NCBI GenBank assembly: GCA_947259315.1
Contig: CAMYLR010000011.1
Span: forward strand, 76,539 to 140,538
Source of the DNA: an uncultured Gemmatimonadales bacterium
GTDB lineage: Bacteria > Gemmatimonadota > Gemmatimonadetes > JACCXV01 > JAHWKZ01
Direction: 5' to 3'
DNA: 64,000 nt
The translations under genes and the position numbers were made by a program. The first letter of the stretch is position 1. Every line of letters starts with the position of its first letter. The notes beneath the pieces are model-generated. The model was not told the DNA's origin. It worked only from the letters and a program-made list of their open reading frames with translations, and did not search any database. This document shows positions 27,513 through 35,975 of the stretch, one piece after another.

Positions 27513-28307
27513 ATGTGGGCGACGAACCTCAAGATTCTGGGCATCGTGCTCGGCACACTCGCCCTGTACACGTTGATCGCCAACGGCATCCCCCAGGTCG
27601 AGTCCGAGGTACCGCAGGAGTTGTCGTTCACAGGCGAAGTGAGCGCGGCCGAGTTGGTGGCGGCGGGTGAAGAGTTGTACGCCGGGGCTGGCGGCTGCAC
27701 CGCCTGCCACGGGCTCGGCACGCGGGCGCCCAACTTGTTGAGCGACGCCGGCGGTCAAGGTGCGATCGGCGCGCGCTGCGGCCAGCGCGTAGAGGGTGAA
27801 TCGTGCAAGGAGTATCTGTATCGATCGATGATCGAGCCCAATGTGTTTGTCGTTGAGGGGTTTCAGCCGATCATGCCGGACATGCGACGGACGCTGTCGG
27901 AGGTTCAGATCTGGGCCATGATCGCCTATCTGCAAAGCGTGGGGGGCGAGGTGACGGTCACCGGCGACGACATCGCGGCTGCGCAACCTGCCGGTGAAGA
28001 CGAGGCGTCGGATTCAGGTGCGGGAGCGATGATCGTAGCGACCACTGATCCGCTCGAGTTGCTGCGTGAGATGCAGTGCCTGGCTTGTCACTTGCTAGGC
28101 GACGAGGGGGCTCAAGTGGGTCCGCCTCTCGATGACCTCGGAAGCCGCCTGACGACTGATCAGATTCGTGAGTCGATCCTCGACCCCAACGCGGAGTTGG
28201 CGGCGGGCTACGAACAGTTCGGCGGTATGATGCCGGCCAACTTCGGTCAAAGGCTGACCGCCGAGCAGCTCGAGGTGATCGTGTCGTATCTCGGATCCCA
28301 AAAGTGA
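27513..28307 (+). CDS. Membrane-anchored diheme cytochrome c
   Basis: A 264-residue protein with an N-terminal membrane anchor (~7-24) and two cytochrome c domains: CTACH at 62-66 with later Met (M-P-D-M, ~121) and CLACH at 189-193 with Met-Met (~239-240). Cys89 and Cys98 may pair. An acidic linker (~150-172) separates the domains. It starts 4 nt after the CydA-like gene, which suggests it passes electrons to that protein in the periplasm. Confidence 0.88.
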   Translation: MWATNLKILGIVLGTLALYTLIANGIPQVESEVPQELSFTGEVSAAELVAAGEELYAGAGGCTACHGLGTRAPNLLSDAGGQGAIGARCGQRVEGESCKEYLYRSMIEPNVFVVEGFQPIMPDMRRTLSEVQIWAMIAYLQSVGGEVTVTGDDIAAAQPAGEDEASDSGAGAMIVATTDPLELLREMQCLACHLLGDEGAQVGPPLDDLGSRLTTDQIRESILDPNAELAAGYEQFGGMMPANFGQRLTAEQLEVIVSYLGSQK

Positions 28308-28314
28308 GCGTGAC

Positions 28315-29118
28315 TTGAGCATCAATCGGTATCTGCGCCATCCGTTTTGGCAGGCGATTCTGGTCCTAGTGATCGCGTACGTGTTGATCGAGTACGGCAT
28401 CCCGTATTTGCCTCCGCTAATCGGGATCAGCAGCGCGCCGGTACCACAGTCGGTCGTGTTGCAGTACATGCTGACCGTGTTGGCGGGAGTACTGATCTGG
28501 GTCAGCGACAATGAGGAGCGTTGGGCGCGGTTTCGCGAGCCGATCCGCGCGACGCTCGTCGATCGCGACAAGCGAGTGTTACGGATTGCGCTACTCGTCA
28601 TCGTCCCGCTGCTGACCGGATGGCTCACTTTCCGCGCCGTGCGTCAGACCGTGGCCGCGCCCCCCAGCTTGCGGTCGATCCATCCGGCACCACCGTCGTC
28701 GATCACGTTTCGTGGCCAAACGATGCAACTCGCTGGGCTGGAGAACCCGCTGCGCGAAGGCGACTTGATGGCTGAGGCCTATCGTGTCGGGAAGCGCGTT
28801 TACTACCAGAACTGTCTGCCGTGTCATGGCGACGCGCTGAGCGGAGACGGGCACTACGCGCACGGATTCACGCCCGCACCGCTGGCGTTTACCGGTTCGA
28901 GCACGATCGCTCAGCTGACCGAGAGTTTTGTGTTCTGGCGGATCGCCAAGGGCGGCCCGGGACTTCCACGCGAGGGCACGCCGTGGAACTCGGCCATGCC
29001 GGCGTGGGAGGACATCCTGAGCGAGGACGAGATCTGGTCGGTGATCGTGTTTCTGTACGAGCAGGCAGGCGTCTCGCCCCGGACTTGGGAAGAAGCCGAG
29101 GGGTCTGGTGAGCACTAA
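28315..29118 (+). CDS. Membrane cytochrome c with N-terminal transmembrane segments
   Basis: A 267-residue protein with about three hydrophobic helices (~12-30, 45-63, 90-108) and a C-terminal cytochrome c domain with one heme site, CLPCH at 167-171, then a G-x-x-x-S-A-M-P axial-Met region. The only usable start is TTG 28315, 7 nt after the previous stop. The end overlaps the next cytochrome gene by 11 nt. It is part of the bd-like oxidase train. Confidence 0.85.
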   Translation: MSINRYLRHPFWQAILVLVIAYVLIEYGIPYLPPLIGISSAPVPQSVVLQYMLTVLAGVLIWVSDNEERWARFREPIRATLVDRDKRVLRIALLVIVPLLTGWLTFRAVRQTVAAPPSLRSIHPAPPSSITFRGQTMQLAGLENPLREGDLMAEAYRVGKRVYYQNCLPCHGDALSGDGHYAHGFTPAPLAFTGSSTIAQLTESFVFWRIAKGGPGLPREGTPWNSAMPAWEDILSEDEIWSVIVFLYEQAGVSPRTWEEAEGSGEH

Positions 29119-30655
29119 GGGGTTTGCGATAGGGGTCGCGTTGAGCGCATTTGTCGCGGCCGCGCCGGCGGCCGCTCAGGAAACGCCTGTCGGAAAGGCG
29201 ATATACGATAAATGGTGCGCCGAATGCCACGGCGAGGACGGTGCAGGCGACGGCTCGGCAGCAGCCTACATGTTGCCGCAGCCGAGGGACTTCACCACCG
29301 GGCTGTACCAGATTCGCACCACGCCCAGCGGCGAGCTTCCCACCGATGATGACATCCTCAGAATGATCGACGAAGGCATGCCCGGGTCGGCGATGCCAGG
29401 CTGGAAAGAGTACCTGAGCGACACCGAGCGCAACGACCTGGTTCAGTACCTGAAGACCTTTTCACCGTTCTTCGAAGACGAAGCCCCGTCGCCGGTCGAG
29501 TACGGTGGACCGCCTGGAGTGAACGAGGAGGGCCTCGCCGAGGGGAAAGAGTTCTACGACAAGATCGAGTGCTGGAAGTGCCATGGACAGGCTGGCCGCG
29601 GAGACGGTCCGTCGGCGCCGACTCTCGAGGACGATTGGGAGCTTCCGATCCGAGCCACAGACTTGACCGAGGGTTGGAACTTCAACGGCGGCCACACGAC
29701 GGAAGCGATCTTCGCCCGGCTGATGACGGGGCTCAACGGAGCGCCGATGCCGTCGTTCGCAGACCTGATCGACGCTGAGTTCATGACCGAGGAACAGCTG
29801 TGGCGCGTTGCGCAGTACGTGAAGAGCCTCTCTCCCGAGACGCCTGAGGTTCGAGAGGTCGTTCGGGCGGCTCTGGTCGAGACGCTTCCCACGAGTGTCG
29901 ACGATCCGGCGTGGGATGCAATCGAGAGGTTTTACATCCCTCTCGTCGGGCAAATAATCGTCGAGCCGAGGTGGTTCGCGCCGACGGTCGACGGCGTGTG
30001 GGCGCAGGCCGCTCATGACGCCCAGCGCGTCGCGTTGCGCCTAACGTGGAACGATCCATCGGAGAGCCCGAATCCGGAATGGGAGGAGTGGCGGCAGCGC
30101 GTGGTCAGCGTCATGGAGCCAAGCGTCGAGGCCACTGACGAGTTGCTATCCGATGCGCTTACGGTTCAGTTCCCAACCACGATCCCCGAGGGCATGAAGC
30201 GTCCCTATTTCTTGATGGGTGCTCAGGACGAGCCGGTGTACTTGTTGAGTTGGAACAGCGGTGGCGGCGCAACCGAAGCGCTCGGTCGCGGGATGAACGC
30301 GATCGAGCCGATCGGGGGTGCCTCGACGTTGACCACTGAGTCGACGTTCGATGATGGACAATGGCGGCTCTATTTGAGTCGCGATCTGATCACTGAGAGT
30401 GCAGATCGGCTGGCTATCGAGACTGGCCGTCCGATTCCCATGGCGATCTTCGCCTGGGACGGTTCGAACGGCGAGTCCGGTACGCAGGGCGCGATAAGCA
30501 CGTGGTACTTCTTGTATCTCGATCAGCCGACGGAGAACATTACGTACGCGTTTCCGGTAGTGGCGGTGCTTTTGACAGCCGTGCTGGGCTTGGTCATCAT
30601 TGCGCGCGCTCAGCGCGCAACCGGCGGCGGTGGCCCTGAACCCGGGTCTGATTAA
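29108..30655 (+). CDS. Diheme cytochrome c fused to ethylbenzene-dehydrogenase-type heme domain
   Basis: A 515-residue protein: Sec signal (~1-24), cytochrome c domain with CAECH at 37-41, a second with CWKCH at 155-159, then ~270-470 an EB_dh-like domain (the gamma-subunit heme-b fold of DMSO-reductase-family enzymes), and a C-terminal membrane anchor (~478-500). The EB_dh call rests on W-x-x-A-A-H-D-A-Q-R-V-A-L-R-L-T-W-N-D and W-R-L-Y-L-S-R patterns. It would form a c-to-b electron wire outside the membrane. No molybdopterin catalytic subunit is nearby. Confidence 0.82.
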   Translation: MSTKGFAIGVALSAFVAAAPAAAQETPVGKAIYDKWCAECHGEDGAGDGSAAAYMLPQPRDFTTGLYQIRTTPSGELPTDDDILRMIDEGMPGSAMPGWKEYLSDTERNDLVQYLKTFSPFFEDEAPSPVEYGGPPGVNEEGLAEGKEFYDKIECWKCHGQAGRGDGPSAPTLEDDWELPIRATDLTEGWNFNGGHTTEAIFARLMTGLNGAPMPSFADLIDAEFMTEEQLWRVAQYVKSLSPETPEVREVVRAALVETLPTSVDDPAWDAIERFYIPLVGQIIVEPRWFAPTVDGVWAQAAHDAQRVALRLTWNDPSESPNPEWEEWRQRVVSVMEPSVEATDELLSDALTVQFPTTIPEGMKRPYFLMGAQDEPVYLLSWNSGGGATEALGRGMNAIEPIGGASTLTTESTFDDGQWRLYLSRDLITESADRLAIETGRPIPMAIFAWDGSNGESGTQGAISTWYFLYLDQPTENITYAFPVVAVLLTAVLGLVIIARAQRATGGGGPEPGSD

Positions 30656-30723
30656 CGTCTAGCCGACATTTAAGGGGTCGATAGCATCGTTGCATTGATC
30701 AACCACACATGAAGGAGAGGGAT

Positions 30724-31551
30724 ATGAACTTTTCACTGAGGCAGATCCTCGCCTTGGTCGTGGTGTCGGGGATCTCGATCGCCACCGCTTGTGGTGGTGG
30801 TGGCGAGCCAACCGATGACGGGGCCGACGGCGACGCTCCGGCAGCGGCCGGTCCGGTCGTAAGCCCGGACAGTGCGGCCATGATCACCGGGACGGTTTCG
30901 TTCGAAGGCACGGCGCCGGCGGCCGAGCCGATCGATATGAGCGAGGAGCCGACTTGCGCCGAGAAGCACCCCGATGGCGCCATGCGCCAACTGGTCATGG
31001 TTGCGGGCGGTGGGTTGGCCAACGTCTATGTCTACGTGAAGTCGGGGTTGGGGGACCGGAGTTTCCCGACTCCGTCGGCGCCGGTGACGCTGGACCAGGA
31101 CGGCTGCGAATACATGCCGCACGTCTTGGCGATACAGGTAGGGCAATCGCTGGAGATCAAGAACAGCGATGGGATCCTCCACAACATCAACACCCAGCCC
31201 ACCGTGAACCGCGGTTTCAACATCAGCCAGCCGGTCGTGATGGAAACGTCGCGGGAGTTTTCGCAACCGGAAGTCATGATCCCGGTCAAGTGTGATGTCC
31301 ACGGTTGGATGGAAGCGTTCATCGGTGTCCAGGCTCACCCGTACGCGGGTGTCAGTGGCGCCGACGGATCGTTCTCGTTGGCGGATCTGCCTCCCGGTGA
31401 GTACGAAATCGAAGCCTGGCATGAGTTGTACGGGACGCAGTCCCAAACGGTCACCGTAGGGGTCAAAGAGACCGCCGAAGTGAGCTTCACGTTCAGCTCC
31501 GATATGGCCGGGAACCACGTGCCTCTAGGCGAACCGCTCGTTCTCAGATGA
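30724..31551 (+). CDS. Cupredoxin-like lipoprotein with carboxypeptidase-regulatory-like domain
   Basis: A 275-residue lipoprotein, lipid Cys at ~23 (I-A-T-A-C-G-G). The central part has a likely type-1 copper site: His153 (I-L-H-N-I-N), Cys190, His193 and Met196 (V-K-C-D-V-H-G-W-M). The C-terminus (~207-265) is a carboxypeptidase-regulatory-like beta sandwich (F-S-L-A-D-L-P-P-G-E-Y-E-I-E-A-W-H). ATG 30724 follows AAGGAGAGG. The coxB start overlaps its stop (ATGA), so it is likely a periplasmic electron donor or copper-site factor for this oxidase. Confidence 0.8.
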   Translation: MNFSLRQILALVVVSGISIATACGGGGEPTDDGADGDAPAAAGPVVSPDSAAMITGTVSFEGTAPAAEPIDMSEEPTCAEKHPDGAMRQLVMVAGGGLANVYVYVKSGLGDRSFPTPSAPVTLDQDGCEYMPHVLAIQVGQSLEIKNSDGILHNINTQPTVNRGFNISQPVVMETSREFSQPEVMIPVKCDVHGWMEAFIGVQAHPYAGVSGADGSFSLADLPPGEYEIEAWHELYGTQSQTVTVGVKETAEVSFTFSSDMAGNHVPLGEPLVLR

Positions 31552-32306
31552 ACTGGAGTTGGCTGATGCCCGAGCCGGCGTCGACGTTTGGCGCCGGCAT
31601 CGACTCGATCTACTACATCATCCTGTGGATCACCGGGGCGATCTTCGTGCTCGTCGAGACCGCGTTGATCGTGTTCATCATACGGTATCGGCATCGCGAG
31701 GGTCGGGTCGCCGCTTACTCCCACGGCAACAAGAAAGCCGAAATCGTATGGACAGTGATCCCGTTCATTTTGGTGCTGTTTATCGTCTACGCCAGCAACG
31801 ACATCTGGTTGGAGGTCAAACGAGCCGACCAAGGCGGTGCGGCTCCGGCGGACGCGCTACCGCTCAGGGTAGTCGCTAAGCAATTCGAATGGAACGTGAC
31901 GTACCCGGGCCCGGACGGAGAGCTCGACACCGCTGACGATTTCGTCAAGCGAAACCAGCTTCACGTCCCCATCGGAAGGGCGGTTCGGATCGATCTCGGA
32001 TCCGAAGACGTAATTCACTCGTTCTTCCTGCCGGATTTTCGCGTCAAGCAGGACGCCGTGCCGGGGATGACGATCCCGGTCTGGTTCGAGGCCACACGAA
32101 CCGGAGAGTTCCCGTTGGCGTGCGCTGAACTGTGTGGGTTGGGGCACTATCGTATGCGCGCCTCGCTGACGGTCCACGAAGCTGCCGATTTCGATCTTTG
32201 GCAGTCCCAAGAGATCGCCGCCAGCGGCTCGCCGACTGGTGCCAGTGAGATCGATACCGAAAGAGCAAATGAAGCCGAGATCAGCGAAGGGGAGGAGAGC
32301 GCATGA
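31548..32306 (+). CDS. coxB: Cytochrome c oxidase subunit II
   Basis: A 252-residue subunit II with two N-terminal membrane helices and a CuA domain: His in D-V-I-H-S-F, then C-A-E-L-C-G-L-G-H-Y-R-M carrying both Cys, the Glu, His and Met ligands. No cytochrome c fusion, unlike the second copy at 38759-39790. It accepts electrons from a soluble or membrane cytochrome c or cupredoxin. It overlaps coxA by ATGA. Confidence 0.95.
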   Translation: MNWSWLMPEPASTFGAGIDSIYYIILWITGAIFVLVETALIVFIIRYRHREGRVAAYSHGNKKAEIVWTVIPFILVLFIVYASNDIWLEVKRADQGGAAPADALPLRVVAKQFEWNVTYPGPDGELDTADDFVKRNQLHVPIGRAVRIDLGSEDVIHSFFLPDFRVKQDAVPGMTIPVWFEATRTGEFPLACAELCGLGHYRMRASLTVHEAADFDLWQSQEIAASGSPTGASEIDTERANEAEISEGEESA

Positions 32307-34108
32307 GTACGACCCAGCTGTTGGCGCCCAACGTAACCGCGCAGCACTGGGCCGATCCGAGCCATCCGGATGATCGCCCATTCATCCGGAGATACATCTT
32401 TTCAACCGATCACAAGACGATCGGAAACCAGTTCATGTTTATGAGCTTGTTCTTTCTGCTGGTTGGCGGAGCGCTGGCGATGATGATCCGTTGGCAGCTC
32501 GGTTGGCCGGGTCAGCCGATGCCCGGGGGAGGGGTGCTGCCCGAGACGATGGCGCCGGGCGGAATCCTGTTGCCCGAGTTCTACAACTCGCTGGTCACCA
32601 TGCACGGCACGTTCATGATCTTCTTTGCCATCATGCCCTTGCTGGTAGGGATGTTCGGCAACTGGCTAATCCCGCTCCATGTCGGTGCTTCTGACATGGC
32701 GTTCCCGCGGCTCAACATGATGTCGTTTTGGTCGGCTGTCCCCGCGGGGTTCATCATGCTGGCCAGCTTCGTCGTCGAAGGTGGAGCCGCCGGGGCGGGG
32801 TGGACGGCTTATCCGCCACTGAGCGCGGTGCCGGAGTACAGTGGGGTCTCGACCGGACAGCAACTTTGGTGTGTGAGCCTGATCATCCTCGGGTTCTCTT
32901 CGCTGATGGGGGCGGTCAACTACATCACTACGATCGTCAATATGCGCGCTCCCGGTATGACCTGGATGCGCATGCCGTTGCCGATCTGGTCGCTCTTTAT
33001 CACCGCGATCTTGATCCTGCTGGCGATCCCGATCCTGGCTGGCGCAGCGATCATGTTGCTGTTCGACCAGACGATCGGCACGACGTTCTTCCTGCCCGAG
33101 GCCGGTGGTCAGCCGCTACTGTGGCAGCACCTGTTCTGGTACTTCGGCCACCCCGAGGTCTACATCCTGATCCTACCAGCGATGGGCGTCGCGTCCGAAG
33201 TGATCGCAAATGGATCACGCAAGCCGATCTTTGGTTATCCCGCGATGGTCGGCGCGATCGTGGCTATCGCGTTCCTCGGTTGGATCGTGTGGGGACACCA
33301 CATGTTCCAGAGCGGGATGAACCCGCTTCTGGGATCCAGCTTTATGCTGTCGACGATGATCATCGCCGTGCCTTCAGCGATCAAAGTGTTCAACTGGCTG
33401 GGTACGATTTGGCGCGGCGACATTCACTTCCATACGCCTATGTTGAACGCTCTAGCTTTCGTCGGGATGTTCGTGATCGGTGGATTGTCGGGCGTGTTCA
33501 TGGCGTCGACGCCGGTCGACATTTACATCCACGACACGTACTTCATCGTCGCGCACCTCCATTACGTGCTGTTTGGCGGCAGCCTGTTCGCGATCTTCGC
33601 CGGGATCTACTTCTGGTTCCCGAAGTTCTTCGGCCGGATGTTGAGCCCAACCCTCGGCAAGATTCACTTCGCACTCACGTTCGTGTTTTACAACCTGGTG
33701 TTCTTTCCGATGCATAATCTCGGGTTGGGCGGCATGATGCGGCGCATCTATGACCCCAATCAGTACGGCTTCCTCGAGCCGCTTCAGCCGATGAACACGT
33801 TCGTGTCGGTGTTCGCGTTGGCACTCGGTGTGAGCCAGCTGGTGTTCTTCTTCAACATCCTCTGGTCGCTGTGGCGCGGAGAGAAAGCGCCAGAGAATCC
33901 GTGGCGGTCGAACTCGTTGGAGTGGAGCCTGGCGTCGCCGCCGCCGCACGGAAACTTCGAAGCGATGCCGGCGGTGTATCGCGGGCCATACGAGTACAGC
34001 TACCCCGGTCGAGGCGAGGACTTCTGGCTCCAGGGTGAGCCACCGGACGGCGGAGCGGTCCATGCGCCCACCGGTGGGGCACCGGTGGGCGAGGGGGTGC
34101 CCCAATGA
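32303..34108 (+). CDS. coxA: Cytochrome c oxidase subunit I
   Basis: A 601-residue heme-copper oxidase subunit I. F-G-H-P-E-V-Y-I carries the CuB His, the D-channel Glu and the cross-linked Tyr (A1-type); W-G-H-H-M-F has the two other CuB His; H-D-T-Y-F-I-V-A-H-L-H-Y carries the heme a3 and heme a ligands. Reduces O2 to water with proton pumping. Tightly coupled to subunits II and III through ATGA overlaps. Confidence 0.96.
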   Translation: MSTTQLLAPNVTAQHWADPSHPDDRPFIRRYIFSTDHKTIGNQFMFMSLFFLLVGGALAMMIRWQLGWPGQPMPGGGVLPETMAPGGILLPEFYNSLVTMHGTFMIFFAIMPLLVGMFGNWLIPLHVGASDMAFPRLNMMSFWSAVPAGFIMLASFVVEGGAAGAGWTAYPPLSAVPEYSGVSTGQQLWCVSLIILGFSSLMGAVNYITTIVNMRAPGMTWMRMPLPIWSLFITAILILLAIPILAGAAIMLLFDQTIGTTFFLPEAGGQPLLWQHLFWYFGHPEVYILILPAMGVASEVIANGSRKPIFGYPAMVGAIVAIAFLGWIVWGHHMFQSGMNPLLGSSFMLSTMIIAVPSAIKVFNWLGTIWRGDIHFHTPMLNALAFVGMFVIGGLSGVFMASTPVDIYIHDTYFIVAHLHYVLFGGSLFAIFAGIYFWFPKFFGRMLSPTLGKIHFALTFVFYNLVFFPMHNLGLGGMMRRIYDPNQYGFLEPLQPMNTFVSVFALALGVSQLVFFFNILWSLWRGEKAPENPWRSNSLEWSLASPPPHGNFEAMPAVYRGPYEYSYPGRGEDFWLQGEPPDGGAVHAPTGGAPVGEGVPQ

Positions 34109-34734
34109 GCGAGGCGGCAGCCATTCACGCCCACGCTCCGCGCCCCATGGAGGGGATCCGGGTCTACAACGTGAAGCTCGGAATGTGGGTCTTCCTGCTG
34201 TCCGAGGTGATGTTTTTCAGCGGGCTGATCGGCGCGTACATCATCCTGCGGTTTGCAAACCCAGAACAATGGGCGGCGCCGGGTGAGGTGCTAAACGTCA
34301 CGCTGACGGCGTTCAACACGTTTATGCTGATCTGTAGCAGTGTAACGATGGTGAAGGCCTTTGCCGCGATCGAGCACGGCGATCAGGCCGGGCTCAAGAG
34401 GTGGCTGCTGGCGACGATCGTTCTGGGCGCGGCGTTTGTCGGCATTCAGGTCTTCGAGTACATCAAGCTCGCCGAGCACGGGTTTGTGCCGATGGCCAGC
34501 CAGTACGCTGCGGACGGCGGCGGGCCACTGTATGGCTCCACGTTCTACACGATGACCGGCTTCCACGGTGCGCACGTTACGATCGGCGTGCTGTGCCTCA
34601 TCTTCACGTTGGTCAAGGCGCTACGCGGTCACTACACCGAGGAGTACTACTCGGGCGTGGAGATCATGGGGTTGTACTGGCACTTCGTGGATCTGGTTTG
34701 GATTATCTTGTTCACGATCGTTTACTTGATCTAG
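34105..34734 (+). CDS. coxC: Cytochrome c oxidase subunit III
   Basis: A 209-residue subunit III with about five to seven membrane helices. Family marks are K-L-G-M-W-V-F-L-L-S-E-V-M-F-F, T-G-F-H-G-A-H-V-T-I-G and the C-terminal Y-W-H-F-V-D-L-V-W-I. Overlaps coxA by ATGA. Confidence 0.93.
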   Translation: MSEAAAIHAHAPRPMEGIRVYNVKLGMWVFLLSEVMFFSGLIGAYIILRFANPEQWAAPGEVLNVTLTAFNTFMLICSSVTMVKAFAAIEHGDQAGLKRWLLATIVLGAAFVGIQVFEYIKLAEHGFVPMASQYAADGGGPLYGSTFYTMTGFHGAHVTIGVLCLIFTLVKALRGHYTEEYYSGVEIMGLYWHFVDLVWIILFTIVYLI

Positions 34735-34743
34735 GACGTCGAC

Positions 34744-35013
34744 GTGGCTAACAAGAAACCGAACTACTACTTGGTCTGGTTGTACCTGTTGGTCCTGACG
34801 ATCGCCGAGGTGGGAGTAGCCTTCTTGTCGGGGCTACCGTTCGAGGTGCTGGTCTTCATCCTGCTGTCGTTGGCGATCTGGAAAGCGGCGCTCGTAGCGA
34901 TGTACTACATGCACCTTCGGTTCGAGCCGCCCCGGCTCGTTATCATCGCTCTGGCTCCCCTTCCGCTGGCGGTTCTGATCACGATCGTCGTGGTGACGAT
35001 GGAGGTCTTCTGA
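34744..35013 (+). CDS. Cytochrome c oxidase subunit IV (prokaryotic type)
   Basis: An 89-residue protein with three membrane helices and the small-subunit pattern K-A-A-L-V-A-M-Y-Y-M-H-L-R-F. GTG start 9 nt after coxC. It stabilises the oxidase complex. Confidence 0.85.
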   Translation: MANKKPNYYLVWLYLLVLTIAEVGVAFLSGLPFEVLVFILLSLAIWKAALVAMYYMHLRFEPPRLVIIALAPLPLAVLITIVVVTMEVF

Positions 35014-35024
35014 ACCCCGGGCTG

Positions 35025-35159
35025 ATGGAAGGGATGCTGTGGGCGGGGCTCGTCATGATCGGCGTCCCGCTATTGGTGGGCATCGGGGTCGCGATCGTGA
35101 TCGTGCGCCATCGTTCTCGCTACCACTCAGAAACCCGAACCGAGTCAGAGTCGAGGTAA
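35025..35159 (+). CDS. Very small single-helix membrane protein
   Basis: A 44-residue frame with one hydrophobic helix (~5-27) followed by a basic then polar tail, in the gap between subunit IV and the next small gene. GGAGG at 35001-35005 is better placed for a CTG at 35010 (spacing 4) than for the ATG at 35025. Its position and membrane helix suggest a small accessory of the oxidase. Chance ORF not excluded. Confidence 0.45.
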   Translation: MEGMLWAGLVMIGVPLLVGIGVAIVIVRHRSRYHSETRTESESR

Positions 35160-35163
35160 ACTG

Positions 35164-35361
35164 ATGGCTCGCTCCTCGCTGATCGGCTTTCATCGGGTGT
35201 TGATCGGGGCGGCCATTCTGTTCTGTATCGGATTCGCCGTGTGGATATGGTGGGCTGGACACAACACGGTGCTGGCGGTCGTGTTTGTCGTCCTCGGACT
35301 CGGGCTCAGCTACTACTTGAAGAACCTCCACCGCTTCGTCGATTACAAGGACGACAGCTAG
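35164..35361 (+). CDS. Small two-helix membrane protein
   Basis: A 65-residue protein with two membrane helices (about 12-32 and 35-51) and a charged C-terminus. GAGG lies 7 nt before the ATG. It is the last plus-strand gene of the oxidase block and ends 9 nt before the convergent caa3 cluster. No family recognised. Confidence 0.6.
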   Translation: MARSSLIGFHRVLIGAAILFCIGFAVWIWWAGHNTVLAVVFVVLGLGLSYYLKNLHRFVDYKDDS

Positions 35362-35370
35362 CCCTAGCTA

Positions 35371-35901
35371 TTACTCGTCCCAAATCCGGTTGAAGTGCGT
35401 CAGCAACCGGGGGTGGCGGTACCATAGCCAGGCCGCCATCCCGGCGGCAGCCAGCAGGTTCGCGACCGCGACGCCCCAAAACGCGATGCTTCCGAGCAAT
35501 GGTTGGCCGATCGCCACCATGTAGACGTGGAAAGCGACCTCGAAGAAGATAAAGAAGAAAACCAGGGCGATCCCGAGCGGTGGGATGCGCTCGATCTCGG
35601 TCACCAGAAACGACGCTACGACGCCGACGCCGATGAACGCCGCGTGGTGCACGATCGTGTAAGCCGCGACCATACCCGGATCGATGACCGTGTGACCGGC
35701 AGCCGCTTCACCTCCCTTGAAGAGCACAGTTCCGAGGAGCGACGGGGTGTAGAGCGCCTGATACTGGACTACGTCGAGGAACAGGAACCAAGCGGCAACG
35801 ATCCCGGCACCGATCATCCCGGTCACAAAGCCTTCGATCAGGACGTTTGGGGCGGAAGCGGGTGGGACGATGGGTCGTGTTGCTGAAGGGGCGTCGGTCA
35901 T
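35371..35901 (-). CDS. Four-helix membrane protein in the caa3 cluster
   Basis: A 176-residue membrane protein with about four helices. ATG 35901 is preceded by GGAGG at 4-nt spacing and was preferred to an upstream ATG at 36240 that would overlap the subunit IV gene. Histidines H-H-A-A-F and A-F-H-V-Y-M-V in the helices could bind metal or heme, but no family is recognised. Last gene of the minus-strand oxidase operon. Confidence 0.6.
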   Translation of the reverse strand: MTDAPSATRPIVPPASAPNVLIEGFVTGMIGAGIVAAWFLFLDVVQYQALYTPSLLGTVLFKGGEAAAGHTVIDPGMVAAYTIVHHAAFIGVGVVASFLVTEIERIPPLGIALVFFFIFFEVAFHVYMVAIGQPLLGSIAFWGVAVANLLAAAGMAAWLWYRHPRLLTHFNRIWDE

Positions 35902-35975
35902 TGTACCTCCCGAAGCGCGAGTGGAAGGCAGATGATGGCCGGGCGTCTGCTGTGACGCAAGCCTGATCCCATCGA

